A stretch of 64,000 nucleotides of DNA from Reclinomonas americana ATCC 50394 (Eukaryota; Jakobida; Jakobea; Jakobida): contig PS015010.1 of NCBI GenBank assembly GCA_048213135.1, forward strand, positions 1,798,001 to 1,862,000, given 5' to 3'. The position numbers and the translations under genes are program-made. Shown one piece after another: positions 52,701 to 60,165 of this stretch. Within the stretch, counting starts at the first letter, position 1. Every line of letters starts with the position of its first letter. Below the pieces are notes generated by a model, which ran no database searches, was not told where the DNA came from, and was given only the letters and a program-made list of their open reading frames with translations.

Positions 52701-53417
52701 CATGTTGGCTGCAGTGGCAGAGCCAATCAGGGTAATCGCAAAGTTTACATTGTTGATGGTATTACCGTATATTTTATTGTTGCTGTTGGGTGCGGTAGTA
52801 TTATTGGTAATGTCCGCCGCTGTAGTAGCATTGGTGGGACTATGCCTGACGTTGCTGTAAATACCGAATGAGTTGGTATAGGTCCGGTTAAGAGTAATGG
52901 TATTACCCTGAACCGTATTATTCTGTGAGCCGTCTGTTGTAGTTACATACAATAACGCAATCCCCCATTCGGTCATGTTATTCGAAGCTGCCGCTGTAGT
53001 CGTATTCGATGCATTTTCCTGGATGGAGCAACCGGTTATGGTGATCCAGTCCGCACCTACAAGTTTAATCACCGCGTCAGTAAGTGTACCTGCAACCTGT
53101 GGCGTAAACGCTGTAATGGTATTACCGTTACCCTGGATGGTCACAGGATTCGAGGAACTGGTGGCATTGGGTCCTGAAAGTATGGCTGACCCGGTATTGC
53201 CGATTACATAACCACCGGCAGGGGCTGTTTGCGGATTACCTGCAATAATGTTAAACACAACGCCTCCTGCTCCAACACCCTGGGTGTTGAGGTCGGCAAT
53301 GGCCGTTGTCAGATCAGAATAATCGCCTGGGATGTTTTTGGTGCCTGTTAACTGAGCAAAACTGTTGGTTGCACACAGCAGGCTTGCCGCTAAGATCAGC
53401 GAGTAGATTTTCTTCAT
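46746..53417 (-). CDS. T9SS-sorted protein with two beta-helix blocks, 2223 residues
   Basis: The largest gene in the window. The signal peptide (MKKIYSLILAASLLCATNSF) is followed by the common N-terminal module (QLTGTKNIPGDYSDLTTAIA, GADWITITGCSIQENASNT). A first beta-helix runs to about residue 1000 and ends DDYDGDTRQGNGGYIGTG, DIGADEFEG. Then comes an Ig-like insert (APSISYSLLSNTGCATDRTF, FVTAQDNVTPTPNVGI), then a second, unrelated-looking opening (GTYQTLTGAGGLFATINTNG, GADYVTFDGSNNGTTSKDMT) and a second helix block to about 1890, ending RDALTPDIGADEI. The common C-terminal module (AEPYVQRHIDITP, WNGSYWAVSFDVTGFSGFYV) and LRFVKQ close it. It looks like the fusion of a cluster-type helix protein with a second helix protein. 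Upstream lies a tandem 67-base repeat. Confidence 0.88.
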   Translation of the reverse strand: MKKIYSLILAASLLCATNSFAQLTGTKNIPGDYSDLTTAIADLNTQGVGAGGVVFNIIAGNPQTAPAGGYVIGNTGSAILSGPNATSSSNPVTIQGNGNTITAFTPQVAGTLTDAVIKLVGADWITITGCSIQENASNTTTAAASNNMTEWGIALLYVTTTDGSQNNTVQGNTITLNRTYTNSFGIYSNVRHSPTNATTAADITNNTTAPNSNNKIYGNTINNVNFAITLIGSATAANMDSGNDIGGTSAGTGNTLSNWGGSAAASSFVSNSTLSYGVFANNQTGVNVSYNTLTSATVTFSSTFIGIYVDYSSAAPTGTFTNNVTNNTLTMTNAYASATATQMQVIRHASTGGANANATANINNNTVLNCAITGSGTVALTMFGVLNAAAFGTVNMNNNVVRGTTSTATTGGIVGVSSQAAVVNVLNLNNNQCGNASGNFITFSAANSGAVNGITTSSAITATVSIANNDIRGIVYSVTGSGSPLLISNSYAGSATATVTGNTFTNLSINSTGGVAFLQHAGNMTATGIEYMTNNSISGTFAKTAAGGTINFFSSNGSSVNGSQMFNTGNNFSNITVTGATTIAGWSNTEGASASSAPVKTISNNTFTNITGGSSAVTIIATNFGNATTVSNNTISNITGTGAITGISHGANNGQGTHSYTNNAIISLVSSGTGGSVIGITGGSTSVPTMNINGNTISTLSSTGASSTISGIAVGTGGTITSVYGNTISGLTGTGATAPSANGITVGSGTAVNIYKNKIYDLSGTAAGMIVNGVSITSASTLNIYNNTIGDLRASAATGLNAINGINASATATYNVYYNSIYLNATSSSGTTFGNSCITFSSTATTLNLRNNVLVNLSTPAQNGSNVATNGIAACLRRSTGSAGVVPTNYNTSSNNNAFWSNPTAGTNNHLTYAEGTGTVTNPQNTVANLKAFMLTRDQASVAENPNFLSTSGASASFLHINTAIATQLESGAVNIATYLDDYDGDTRQGNGGYIGTGTAPDIGADEFEGIALDVTAPSISYSLLSNTGCATDRTFTATITDASGVNTTIGTKPRLYFKKSTEANTYVGNTNADNGWKYVEATNASSPFSFTTNYSLLTTPAAPGDIIQYFVTAQDNVTPTPNVGINSGTFAATPASVALTSAAFPIGGTVNSYTILAGIPTSVTIGAAGTYQTLTGAGGLFATINTNGLIGNTTVTILDAAITETGANALNAIGGGCSGAYTLTIKPATGVTTVLSGSASGGLINLNGADYVTFDGSNNGTTSKDMTIRNTNTSGYTFLLNNDATFNTIMNTIVEGNVTSTTSGVIVFGTAASGVSGNSNNLISNCTIRDRSDATGVPGNLVYSSGTAGILNANNTISNSNLFNFTNSGITVAATGAGDGWSVSANSIYQTASRSAAMNFISIAGGSGHQVLSNYIGGTAPFAGGSNLATISTFRGISLTVGTTSATSVQGNVIRNIRSTFASSTASYGIYLTAGLANIGNVNGNYIGSTNVAERIEINGDSYGIRVSSSSNCNISNNTINNMTGTSAALEGQYYHGIKVDGAGSATIIGNTVMNLTNFGTDDFFNGFDSETFGMFVSATGVHTIRGNTIQNISNPTTDVTVDLNNLVMGIALSGVSAGTVVEKNNISGISSLSPTTGVLSDLVFGIISASGSSASYYNNMISLNSSTNTQAQIFGISDESASPAASTYYYNSVHVYGTAAGSNNTYAFERFNTGTVTLRNNIFSNIRTGGTGFHVAMANTNASASGWSSTASNYNAVYNVNNAHLLQWQGTAAGNNRTLATFQASSGGDANSVNVQPNFISSTDLHLDPTNNCGIDGRATPVSVTVDYDNQTRDALTPDIGADEITATLSTTLAGVVSTTVCDTRTMNGTTNFTSNACGLIATVVPSGGSAVGGTVNACVYIDPATVPTYNAEPYVQRHIDITPSTNPATSTGRVTLYFTDAEFTTFNANNAAWPDLPTAAGGGNSDPNIANLRVSQYHGSPLTSPSSPNQYSTGTAVLIDPADADVVWNGSYWAVSFDVTGFSGFYVHTNLRYVLPIEVNYFRGSKQGGAHLLDWKLTCNSTPTVKITLERSSSSNSGFTSIYSTEATAARCNQPFNYTDVQPLPGMNYYRVKMVDANGKITYSGIVALLNATKGFDIVSIAPNPVVGSTFKLNATAAQASKMDLVIIDMQGRIVQREQVSLGAGFSSTEINVANLNSGTYSLYGITADGRSSVLRFVKQ

Positions 53418-53500
53418 GCCCGAAATAGTTTTGAGTGTATGGCGGCAATGTTTTCCTAAGATCGCCGGCCAGGAATAAACACTTCAGCACCCGCTCCTGG

Positions 53501-53657
53501 GGTAGAACAGCAACTGAAAGTATCTCAGAAGATAAAGATTAGGCGATCTAAACAGAGGAAATTGGAAATGGGTATCAGCGCACGTTACTGGGTAGAACAG
53601 CGACTGAAAGTATCACAGAAGATAAAGATTAGGCGGTCTAAACGAAGGAGATTGGAA
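53501..53657. repeat. Tandem direct repeat upstream of the 2223-residue gene
   Basis: GGTAGAACAGCAACTGAAAG... (53501-53567) returns at 53591-53657 with 61 of 67 bases identical by my count and a 90-base period. The repeat includes AGATAAAGATTAGGCG and ends at ATTGGAA. It lies 84-240 bases ahead of the start codon, in a 394-base gap (53418-53811) that also holds the terminator of the next gene and a GCTATC-AGG-GATAGC inverted repeat near 53662; no gene is seen. Confidence 0.85.
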
Positions 53658-53755
53658 TAAGGCTATCAGGGATAGCTTTACAATAATATAATTATTATTT
53701 AACCCGGCAAAAAATAATAAGTACCGGAAAAAAGCAGGTTCTGGTCGTTTTTTCC

Positions 53756-53788
53756 CAAAAAAACAGGCCCCGCTGTTGCCAGCGGGAC
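53756..53788 (-). terminator. Intrinsic terminator of the 1109-residue gene
   Basis: On the minus strand GTCCCGCTG / CAGCGGGGC with a 4-base loop and a TGTTTTTTT tail. Confidence 0.88.
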
Positions 53789-53811
53789 CCGGTTATTATA
53801 AATAGTAAGAT

Positions 53812-56800
53812 CTATTGTTTTACAAAACGTACCGGCTTCGATTTACCGTCTCCGGTAGCACCATAAATGTAATAGGTACCCGAAGCCAGTTTGGAAGCAT
53901 CAACCGGTATGGTATTGAACCCGGCTGCCAGGCTGATGATGCTGCGGCTGATGAGCCTGCCCTGCATATCGGTGATCACCATATCCATAGTACCGGCTTT
54001 GGCCGCACTGACATTGAATTTGAGCTGACCGTCTGTTACAGGATTGGGAGCGATTCCTGTTACTTCGAAACCTTTATCGCTGTTCAGCAGGGCTACGATA
54101 CCGCTGTAGGATATCTTTCCGTTAGCGTCAACCATTTTCAGGCGATAGTAGTTCATGCCCGGCAGCGGTTGCGCATCAGTATGATCGAAAGGCTGGTTAC
54201 AACGGGTTGCGCTGGCCTGTATACTGTAAACCGCGGCAAAACCGCCATTGGCTGCCGAACTGCGTTCCAGCGTAAGCGTTACGGATGGTGTGCTGTTGCA
54301 GTTCACCTTCCAGTTAAGGCTATGCGCTCCATTTTGTTTAACCCCTTTGAACCAGCTGATGCTGATTGGCAGCGGGTTAGCAAATGTGATACCCCCCAGC
54401 GAGAAGGGACTGAAAGCACTTACCCCCGGTCGCGTGATGCTGCCGGCGGTAACAGTTCCTGAAGCAGTGCCTTCTCCTCCATAGCTGTCCCATGTTGTAC
54501 CGTTGAAATGAGCCACCGTCAGAGAGGGCAGATCTGTAACATAGGCGCCGTTGCAAACATTATTGGTACTCCAGTTAAGCGTTACGTCAACAGTTGGCGT
54601 ACCGTTGCTGAGGTCCAATAACCAATAATCACATCCGCTGACATGGTCGAGACCGATAGCAGATACAGGGCCTAAATTTCTGGCGTTGCCTCTTATGTAT
54701 TCAGCAGTGAACGCATCTGCAGGAGTGGATGCGGTGAAATTGCTTATACCTACGGGAACATATCCGAATCCTGTTTTACCTACCGGGAAAGTAAAATTGG
54801 TATTGCCCGTTTTGCTAACAGGTCCGTCAACGAAACTCGAGTTTGACGCCCCGCTTACGGAAGCTCCGGCAGGCAATAACAAGAGGTTGGCTGCGGTAGC
54901 AGTAACGATACCATTGTTCAGTACCAGCGTACCGTTTACGGTAACTGCACTGGCCAGTGATAAGCTGTTGTCTACAATAAAGTCGCCGCCGGTACCGGTT
55001 GCTGTCCTGCTGATCGATAAGGCAGTTATACCTGCTGTGGGGTTGACTGTATTTACGGCTCCGGCCCATACACCATCAGTAGAAGTTACACCATACACAT
55101 TTGCTCCGGCACTGTTCATAAATTGTATCCTGCGTATTCCATTGGGCAATGTATTGGGAATAATGGTACCCCAGAAACTGTTCTGTGCATCTACAGCCGA
55201 TTGGTAGAAAGCAGGATAAGCTGTTCCGCCCGATGTACCATCGCTCTCAACAAATGTTGAGGCTACCGGGCGGCCTGTTGCCGTCACATTATCATACAGG
55301 AACACGAGATCACGCTGAGGCGCATGCGATGCACCCATTATACCCGAACCGTCAGCAGCGGTAGCACCAAAATTGACCACTGTTGCGGTATTGGAGGACA
55401 CCAGGCTGGTCACGATCGAAGTTCCGCCTGCGCCATCGTTAAGAAGTATGCGCATATAGAGTGCGGTGCCGGGAGTAAACCTTGCGGCGTTGGCTGTTGG
55501 TTCCACAATGAACCAGCCTGTATACGAACCTGAACCATCTGTGGTAAAGGTGGAATATGCACCGGCCGTGGAAAGACTGGTACCGGCTGTATTCCGGGTA
55601 AAGTTACCTGCTCCGTTATAAAATATCTGGTTGCCGGCTCCTGCTGTCGGTGTAGCCAGGTCTGCCGCGTTAGCAGCAAGGTTGGTGTACCTGTATGTCG
55701 TATTGGGAAGAAGGTTACCCAGTGTTGCCCTGTATACATAAGGCACCCGGTTGTTATTGGTGGTGTTAAGTCCCTGGATATATTGTGGCAATAATACCTC
55801 TGTAAAAGAAGCCGGATCACTGATCACTATATTGCCGCTGGCAGGGGAGGTCAATGTACCGTCTGCCGCATGAATGGTATATGTACCTGACGCATCCATC
55901 TGTACTGCGCTGAAAGTGGCTACGCCCGCTACAGCTGCGACAGTTACCGTACCGGTTACATTACCCGGGCCGCTGACTTTTGAAATGGTGATATTACTGG
56001 TATAGGTATTATCAACACTGTTATCCGGCCTCCGGGCTTCCACCGTGAACGTGGAAAGATTGGTAGCAGTTAACCCGGTAGCAGGCACCCCTACCAGCGC
56101 CAGTTGTGAAGCCGCTGCCAGTACGTTGAAGGTGGCCGTCCCGGCTGTAAGAACCGCAGCAGCATCGGCGGCTTGAATGGTAACGTTGTTTTCTGCAACA
56201 TTATAGGTATTCCCTGTAATGGTTACAGAATTGGCACCTGAAGGAATAACCCCTGTCAAAGTACCTCCCAGTGCACCCGTGCCGGTTACCAGGGAAAGGT
56301 TTACGGTGGTATTACCGGTTACATTAGTGGGGGCGTTACCTGCATCCTGCGACTGTACGGTTACAGAGAAAGGAGCATTAACCGTAGGCGATGCCGGGTT
56401 TACATTCGTAATGGCCAGTTTGGTAGGCGTTCCTCCTATCGTTACCGTCCACGAAATCGTTACATCATCAATTGACAGACCATGATCCGCCCCTGTGTGA
56501 TCAATATCGTCCCATTTCAACATGATGTACTGGCCTGCAGCTAATGAAAGGCTTGGTATTGCGAAACTTGCCACCACCGTTCTGTTGGCCGCCGCATTGC
56601 CATCAAGAGCTGACGCAGTGCCGCCAGTGATGGGGCTTGTGAAGTTGAGGGCCGTAACGGCTGTCCATGTACCGTTGGCATTCGGATTTAATGCTGTAAT
56701 AGGTGTACTGCTGATCTTGTAATAAAAATTGGCAGTTTGGGCAGCAGCAGCCGAATTTCTCCATTGCTCGCCTGTAAACGCTACCTGCAAGTCGGTAACG

Positions 56801-57141
56801 GTCACACCGGAATTGTTTTGTAATTGTACCCCATAGGCAAAATTACCCGGTGTACCCGATCCAAGAGTACCCAAAGCTCTATCTGCATTGGTACCTGTTC
56901 CATAACTGTATAATGCACCGCTGTTACTGCTGCCGTCATTAGCTACAATCGTGGTACCTGCTGCTGAACGCTGGGCATACCAGTTGGCAATTGTACTGTT
57001 GTCTGTCCAGGTGGCCGAGCCCGTTGACGGAAGTGAGTTAAAATTTTGTGTGTAGTTCCCCGTTGTCGTAATGCTTACCTGAGCATTCGTAAACAGCGGC
57101 AACAGACCTGCCAGCCCGATGAGAAGGTAAATTTTTCGCAT
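53812..57141 (-). CDS. T9SS-sorted secreted multidomain protein, 1109 residues
   Basis: The signal peptide (MRKIYLLIGLAGLLPLFTNA) is followed by a lectin-like or jelly-roll-like domain (YTQNFNSLPSTGSATWTDNS, ILLKWDDIDHTGADHGLSID pattern) of about 230 residues. Two or three Ig-like/invasin-type repeats follow (KLAITNVNPASPTVNAPFSV, QLALVGVPATGLTATNLSTF, ISKVSGPGNVTGTVTVAA). A cleaved-adhesin or extracellular region (VLLPQYIQGLNTTNNNRVPY) comes next, and the end resembles the cluster C-terminal module only in its final half (SWFKGVKQNGAHSLNWKVNC, PFDHTDAQPLPGMNYYRLKM, DMQGRLISRS, VRFVKQ). There is no beta-helix. Probably secreted to the surface by T9SS; the ligand is unknown. Confidence 0.87.
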   Translation of the reverse strand: MRKIYLLIGLAGLLPLFTNAQVSITTTGNYTQNFNSLPSTGSATWTDNSTIANWYAQRSAAGTTIVANDGSSNSGALYSYGTGTNADRALGTLGSGTPGNFAYGVQLQNNSGVTVTDLQVAFTGEQWRNSAAAAQTANFYYKISSTPITALNPNANGTWTAVTALNFTSPITGGTASALDGNAAANRTVVASFAIPSLSLAAGQYIMLKWDDIDHTGADHGLSIDDVTISWTVTIGGTPTKLAITNVNPASPTVNAPFSVTVQSQDAGNAPTNVTGNTTVNLSLVTGTGALGGTLTGVIPSGANSVTITGNTYNVAENNVTIQAADAAAVLTAGTATFNVLAAASQLALVGVPATGLTATNLSTFTVEARRPDNSVDNTYTSNITISKVSGPGNVTGTVTVAAVAGVATFSAVQMDASGTYTIHAADGTLTSPASGNIVISDPASFTEVLLPQYIQGLNTTNNNRVPYVYRATLGNLLPNTTYRYTNLAANAADLATPTAGAGNQIFYNGAGNFTRNTAGTSLSTAGAYSTFTTDGSGSYTGWFIVEPTANAARFTPGTALYMRILLNDGAGGTSIVTSLVSSNTATVVNFGATAADGSGIMGASHAPQRDLVFLYDNVTATGRPVASTFVESDGTSGGTAYPAFYQSAVDAQNSFWGTIIPNTLPNGIRRIQFMNSAGANVYGVTSTDGVWAGAVNTVNPTAGITALSISRTATGTGGDFIVDNSLSLASAVTVNGTLVLNNGIVTATAANLLLLPAGASVSGASNSSFVDGPVSKTGNTNFTFPVGKTGFGYVPVGISNFTASTPADAFTAEYIRGNARNLGPVSAIGLDHVSGCDYWLLDLSNGTPTVDVTLNWSTNNVCNGAYVTDLPSLTVAHFNGTTWDSYGGEGTASGTVTAGSITRPGVSAFSPFSLGGITFANPLPISISWFKGVKQNGAHSLNWKVNCNSTPSVTLTLERSSAANGGFAAVYSIQASATRCNQPFDHTDAQPLPGMNYYRLKMVDANGKISYSGIVALLNSDKGFEVTGIAPNPVTDGQLKFNVSAAKAGTMDMVITDMQGRLISRSIISLAAGFNTIPVDASKLASGTYYIYGATGDGKSKPVRFVKQ

Positions 57142-57181
57142 GTAGTATGTATTTGAGAGTAATGTGCAAGGGAAGGCGCAG

Positions 57182-57213
57182 CAAAGTTATTGCCGGTTCT
57201 GCCCATTATGCAA
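57182..57213 (-). promoter_or_regulatory. Promoter TTG-N21-TAACTTTG
   Basis: On the minus strand TTG (57213-57211) and TAACTTTG (57189-57182) are 21 bases apart. The ATG of the 1109-residue gene is about 40 bases downstream. Confidence 0.65.
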
Positions 57214-57321
57214 GATACTTTTTCAGACAAAAAGGTTGCCGAAGGAACATATTAAATAATTAAAAAGATTTCCACAATTCGGGGATTTCCGGGAACGGAG
57301 CCGGAAACAGGGCAGGATAAT

Positions 57322-57351
57322 AAAAAAACACCCCCGGCATAACCGGGGGCA
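57322..57351 (-). terminator. Intrinsic terminator
   Basis: On the minus strand GCCCCCGG / CCGGGGGT with a 5-base loop, then GTTTTTTTA. It ends the small lipoprotein gene. Confidence 0.92.
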
Positions 57352-57375
57352 TCTTTACTTATATTCGAAAAAGAA

Positions 57376-57600
57376 TTAGTGCTTAACTTCTTCTTTTACT
57401 TTTTCAACCATTTTCTGAGCGGTATCCAGTTTAGCTTTGGCAGTATCTACCATTTTGCTAACTGTATCCATAGTTTTGTTGGCATCCATTACCGGAGTCT
57501 CAACTTTTGGAGAATCAGTAGTAGCTGGTTTTTCTTCAGAACCGCTGTTGCAGGCTGTCAGGATAGCGCCTACAGCTAAGATGGCAAGTAATTTTTTCAT
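57376..57600 (-). CDS. Small helical lipoprotein
   Basis: ATG at 57600 gives 74 residues with a lipoprotein signal (MKKLLAILAVGAILTAC, C17); the frame continues 19 codons upstream without any protein-like sequence. The mature part has a Glu/Pro/Thr linker and one long amphipathic helix (MDTVSKMVDTAKAKLDTAQK) with regular Met/Val/Ala spacing. Such small lipoproteins are abundant in this phylum; the helix could form a coiled-coil multimer like Lpp, but that is inference. TTTCTTTG just upstream is a near match to a promoter -7 box. Confidence 0.8.
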   Translation of the reverse strand: MKKLLAILAVGAILTACNSGSEEKPATTDSPKVETPVMDANKTMDTVSKMVDTAKAKLDTAQKMVEKVKEEVKH

Positions 57601-57709
57601 TGTACTTTTTTTAGTTTTAGTATAGTAATGGGCGCAAAGAAAAGGCTCTTTTCCCAAAAATGCAAGCTTTTTGAAGGAAAATTAGTCCCCGGACATACCC
57701 GGCACCTGA

Positions 57710-59026
57710 TTATTTTTTCCTGAAAAACAGCCTTACAGGCACCCCGCTGAACTTAAAATGCTGCCGCAACTGGTTTTCCAGGTAATTGCGGTAGGGTTGC
57801 TTGATATCATCGGGATAATTACAGAAAAAGGCAAAACTGGGTGTATGGGTCGGCAATTGCGTCACATATTTGATCTTTACGGAATTACCCCTCACCACCG
57901 GCGGATGGTACGATTCCACGGCTTTCAGCATCACTTCATTCAGCTGCGAGGTGGGTATTTTACGCTGCCGGTTCTCATACACTTCCAGGGCAGCTTCTAT
58001 ACTTTTAAATATCCTTTGCTTTTCTGTTACAGAAATAAATAGAATGGGAACGTCGGTAAAAGGCGCCAGTTTTTGTTTCAGCTGAGCTTCATAATCCTTT
58101 GCCGTGTTGGTCTTCTTTTCTTCAATAAGGTCCCATTTGTTCACCAGCACCACTACCCCCTTCCCTTTTTTAACCGCCAGCGAAAATATGGCCACATCCT
58201 GTGCGGCTATGCCTTTACCTGCATCCAGCAACAGCAGGCACACGTCGGCTTCGTCGAGCGCTTTAATAGCCCTGATCACGGAATAGAACTCCAGGTCTTC
58301 GTGCACCTTGTTTTTACGGCGAATACCAGCGGTATCGATCAGCACAAATTCCTTGTTGTATAAATTATAGTGGGTATGGATGGTGTCACGCGTGGTACCG
58401 GCGATATCGCTTACAATAGTACGCTCCTCACCTATAAGCGCATTGAGCAGGGAGGATTTGCCCACATTGGGCTGACCGATGATGGCGAAACGCGGCAGTT
58501 CGGAAGTGGCGTCGGTGGCATCACTGTCCTCCTCTTTAATAAGACCGGTTACGGCGTCCAGTATCTCCCCGGTCCCGCTTCCGCTGATAGAGGAAACAAA
58601 GAATATCTGTTCAAAACCCATGCTGTAAAACTCGGTGGCTTCCAGCATCCGTTCGTGGTTATCTACCTTGTTCACGAGCAGGAACACCGGCTTGGTACTG
58701 CGGCGCAGCATATCAGCCATGGCGTTGTCAAGTTCGGTTATACCTGTGGCGGCATCAACCATAAAAATGATGGCGTTGGCCTCTTCCACGGCTATCATGA
58801 CCTGTTTGCGGATCTCCCTTTCAAATACATCATCACTGCCGGATACAAATCCGCCGGTATCGATCACATTGAAAGTCTTTCCCGCCCATTCGGCAATACC
58901 GTACTGGCGGTCGCGGGTAACGCCGCTTACGTCGTCAACAATGGCTTTACGCTGTTCGAGCAAACGATTGAAGAACGTGCTTTTGCCTACATTGGGGCGG
59001 CCGGTGATGGCTAGTGTGAAACTCAT
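57710..59026 (-). CDS. der: Ribosome-assembly GTPase Der (EngA)
   Basis: A 438-residue tandem GTPase for 50S subunit assembly. First G domain: ITGRPNVGKSTFFNRLL, DVSGVTRDRQYG, VIDTGGF, NKVD. Second G domain: IIGQPNVGKSSLLNALI, DIAGTTRDTIHTH, LIDTAGIRR, NKWD. The C-terminal KH-like domain carries SVTEKQRIFKSIEAALEVYE and ends GVPVRLFFRKK. Length and order match the family. It lies 55 bases after era in the same direction; both act in ribosome assembly. The stop-side repeat and an AATTACGAATT pair separate them. Confidence 0.97.
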   Translation of the reverse strand: MSFTLAITGRPNVGKSTFFNRLLEQRKAIVDDVSGVTRDRQYGIAEWAGKTFNVIDTGGFVSGSDDVFEREIRKQVMIAVEEANAIIFMVDAATGITELDNAMADMLRRSTKPVFLLVNKVDNHERMLEATEFYSMGFEQIFFVSSISGSGTGEILDAVTGLIKEEDSDATDATSELPRFAIIGQPNVGKSSLLNALIGEERTIVSDIAGTTRDTIHTHYNLYNKEFVLIDTAGIRRKNKVHEDLEFYSVIRAIKALDEADVCLLLLDAGKGIAAQDVAIFSLAVKKGKGVVVLVNKWDLIEEKKTNTAKDYEAQLKQKLAPFTDVPILFISVTEKQRIFKSIEAALEVYENRQRKIPTSQLNEVMLKAVESYHPPVVRGNSVKIKYVTQLPTHTPSFAFFCNYPDDIKQPYRNYLENQLRQHFKFSGVPVRLFFRKK

Positions 59027-59035
59027 ACCAAATAC

Positions 59036-59060
59036 AATTACGAATTACTAATTACGAATT
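59036..59060. repeat. AATTACGAATT repeat, two copies, between era and der
   Basis: Exact copies at 59036-59046 and 59050-59060, 9 bases upstream of the der start codon. Confidence 0.8.
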
Positions 59061-59081
59061 TATCCTGTGTTCCTGTTTTGA

Positions 59082-59951
59082 TTATTGGTAACCGTATTCC
59101 CTTAACTGGAGATCGTTATCCCTCCACTTGGGGCGTACTTTTACAAACAGTTCAAGAAATACTTTACTTCCCAGGAACTCTTCGATATCCTTGCGGGCTT
59201 CGGTGCCCAGTTTTTTGATCATACTGCCACCTTCGCCAAGTATAATACCTTTCTGTGTCTCTCTTTGCACGATGATGTCGGCCCGGATCTTGATCAGTGT
59301 CGTCTTCTCTTTAAACTCCTGCACCAGCACGGTGGCGTGGTAAGGTATTTCATCTCCGTACAACAGGAATATTTTTTCCCTGATCAGTTCACCCACAAAG
59401 AATTTGGTAGGCATATCACTCAGGTCGTCGCCTTCATAAAAAGGCATTCCTTCCGGCAGGTAATGCAATATGCGCTGCAACAATTCATCTACGCCCTGCT
59501 TCTTCAATGCCGATATAACCTGTACTTCTTTGCAGTACGACTGGGTGGCGAAGAAATCAGCTGCTGCTTTTACTGTTTCCGGTTTAACCGTGTCTGCCTT
59601 ATTCAGCACCACAAGAGCAGGCGCTTTGAGTTTCAGCGCGGAAAAGATAGCATGGCTTTCTTCCGGCGATTCTTTAGCGTCAGCGATGAGCAGGGCCACG
59701 TCGGCGTCCTCCAGACTTCCTTTAACCGCCTGCATCATTTTTTCATGCAGTTTGTACCGGGGTTCGATAATACCCGGCGTATCGGAAAAAATAACCTGGT
59801 AATCGTCGCTGGTAAGGATCGCTTTGATGCGATGCCTGGTGGTTTGCACTTTATGCGATACAATAGCCATCTTCTCACCCATGAGGGCATTGAGCAGGGT
59901 GCTTTTACCCGCGTTGGGTTTACCGAATATGTTGACAAAGCCTGATTTCAT
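59082..59951 (-). CDS. era: Ribosome-assembly GTPase Era
   Basis: ATG at 59951 (289 residues) is the usual start, MKSGFVNIFGKPNAGKST, and the 14 codons upstream are not conserved-looking. The G domain has GKPNAGKS, QTTRHRIKA, FSDTPGIIEP and NKAD; the C-terminal KH domain has GIILGEGGSMIKKLGTEARK, which binds the 3' end of 16S rRNA. It assists 30S maturation. It is the first gene of the era-der pair. Confidence 0.97.
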   Translation of the reverse strand: MKSGFVNIFGKPNAGKSTLLNALMGEKMAIVSHKVQTTRHRIKAILTSDDYQVIFSDTPGIIEPRYKLHEKMMQAVKGSLEDADVALLIADAKESPEESHAIFSALKLKAPALVVLNKADTVKPETVKAAADFFATQSYCKEVQVISALKKQGVDELLQRILHYLPEGMPFYEGDDLSDMPTKFFVGELIREKIFLLYGDEIPYHATVLVQEFKEKTTLIKIRADIIVQRETQKGIILGEGGSMIKKLGTEARKDIEEFLGSKVFLELFVKVRPKWRDNDLQLREYGYQ

Positions 59952-60056
59952 GAGCCTTTGGTTTGCGTTATGATGAACAGGGTTGATTACCACGCAATGG
60001 CCCGGGGGATGAAGGAGGTAATCAGTTCAGGTTTTCTGCCTGAAAAATGTTTTTGT

Positions 60057-60162
60057 TTCACAGAGTTACACAGAGGGCTTTCCTGAGTTACATGGAGATC
60101 AGCTTTCTGTAATAGTCTCTCTGTGCTTCTCTGTGAAAAAACTCAGTGAGACTCTGTGAAAA
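60057..60162. repeat. CACAGAG-type inverted repeat between era and tRNA-fMet
   Basis: TTTCACAGAGTTACACAGAG (60057-60076) and, inverted, CTCAGTGAGACTCTGTGAAA (60142-60161) enclose about 65 bases with further CTCTGTG words at 60116-60135. Words of this kind are scattered through Bacteroidota intergenic DNA. No gene is seen in the 60000-60165 gap. Confidence 0.65.
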
Positions 60163-60165
60163 CCC

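Noticed and set aside
38344-53211. Several plus-strand frames of 60-190 codons opposite the T9SS proteins
   Set aside because: They are the mirror of Thr/Asn/Ser-rich coding sequence on the minus strand and are rich in Val/Leu/Pro without motifs.
37834-53417. Short repeated units in 37.8-53.4 kb as a possible CRISPR array
   Set aside because: The repeats are coding, degenerate, and of the Asn-ladder type of beta-helices; no fixed-length direct repeats with unique spacers occur.
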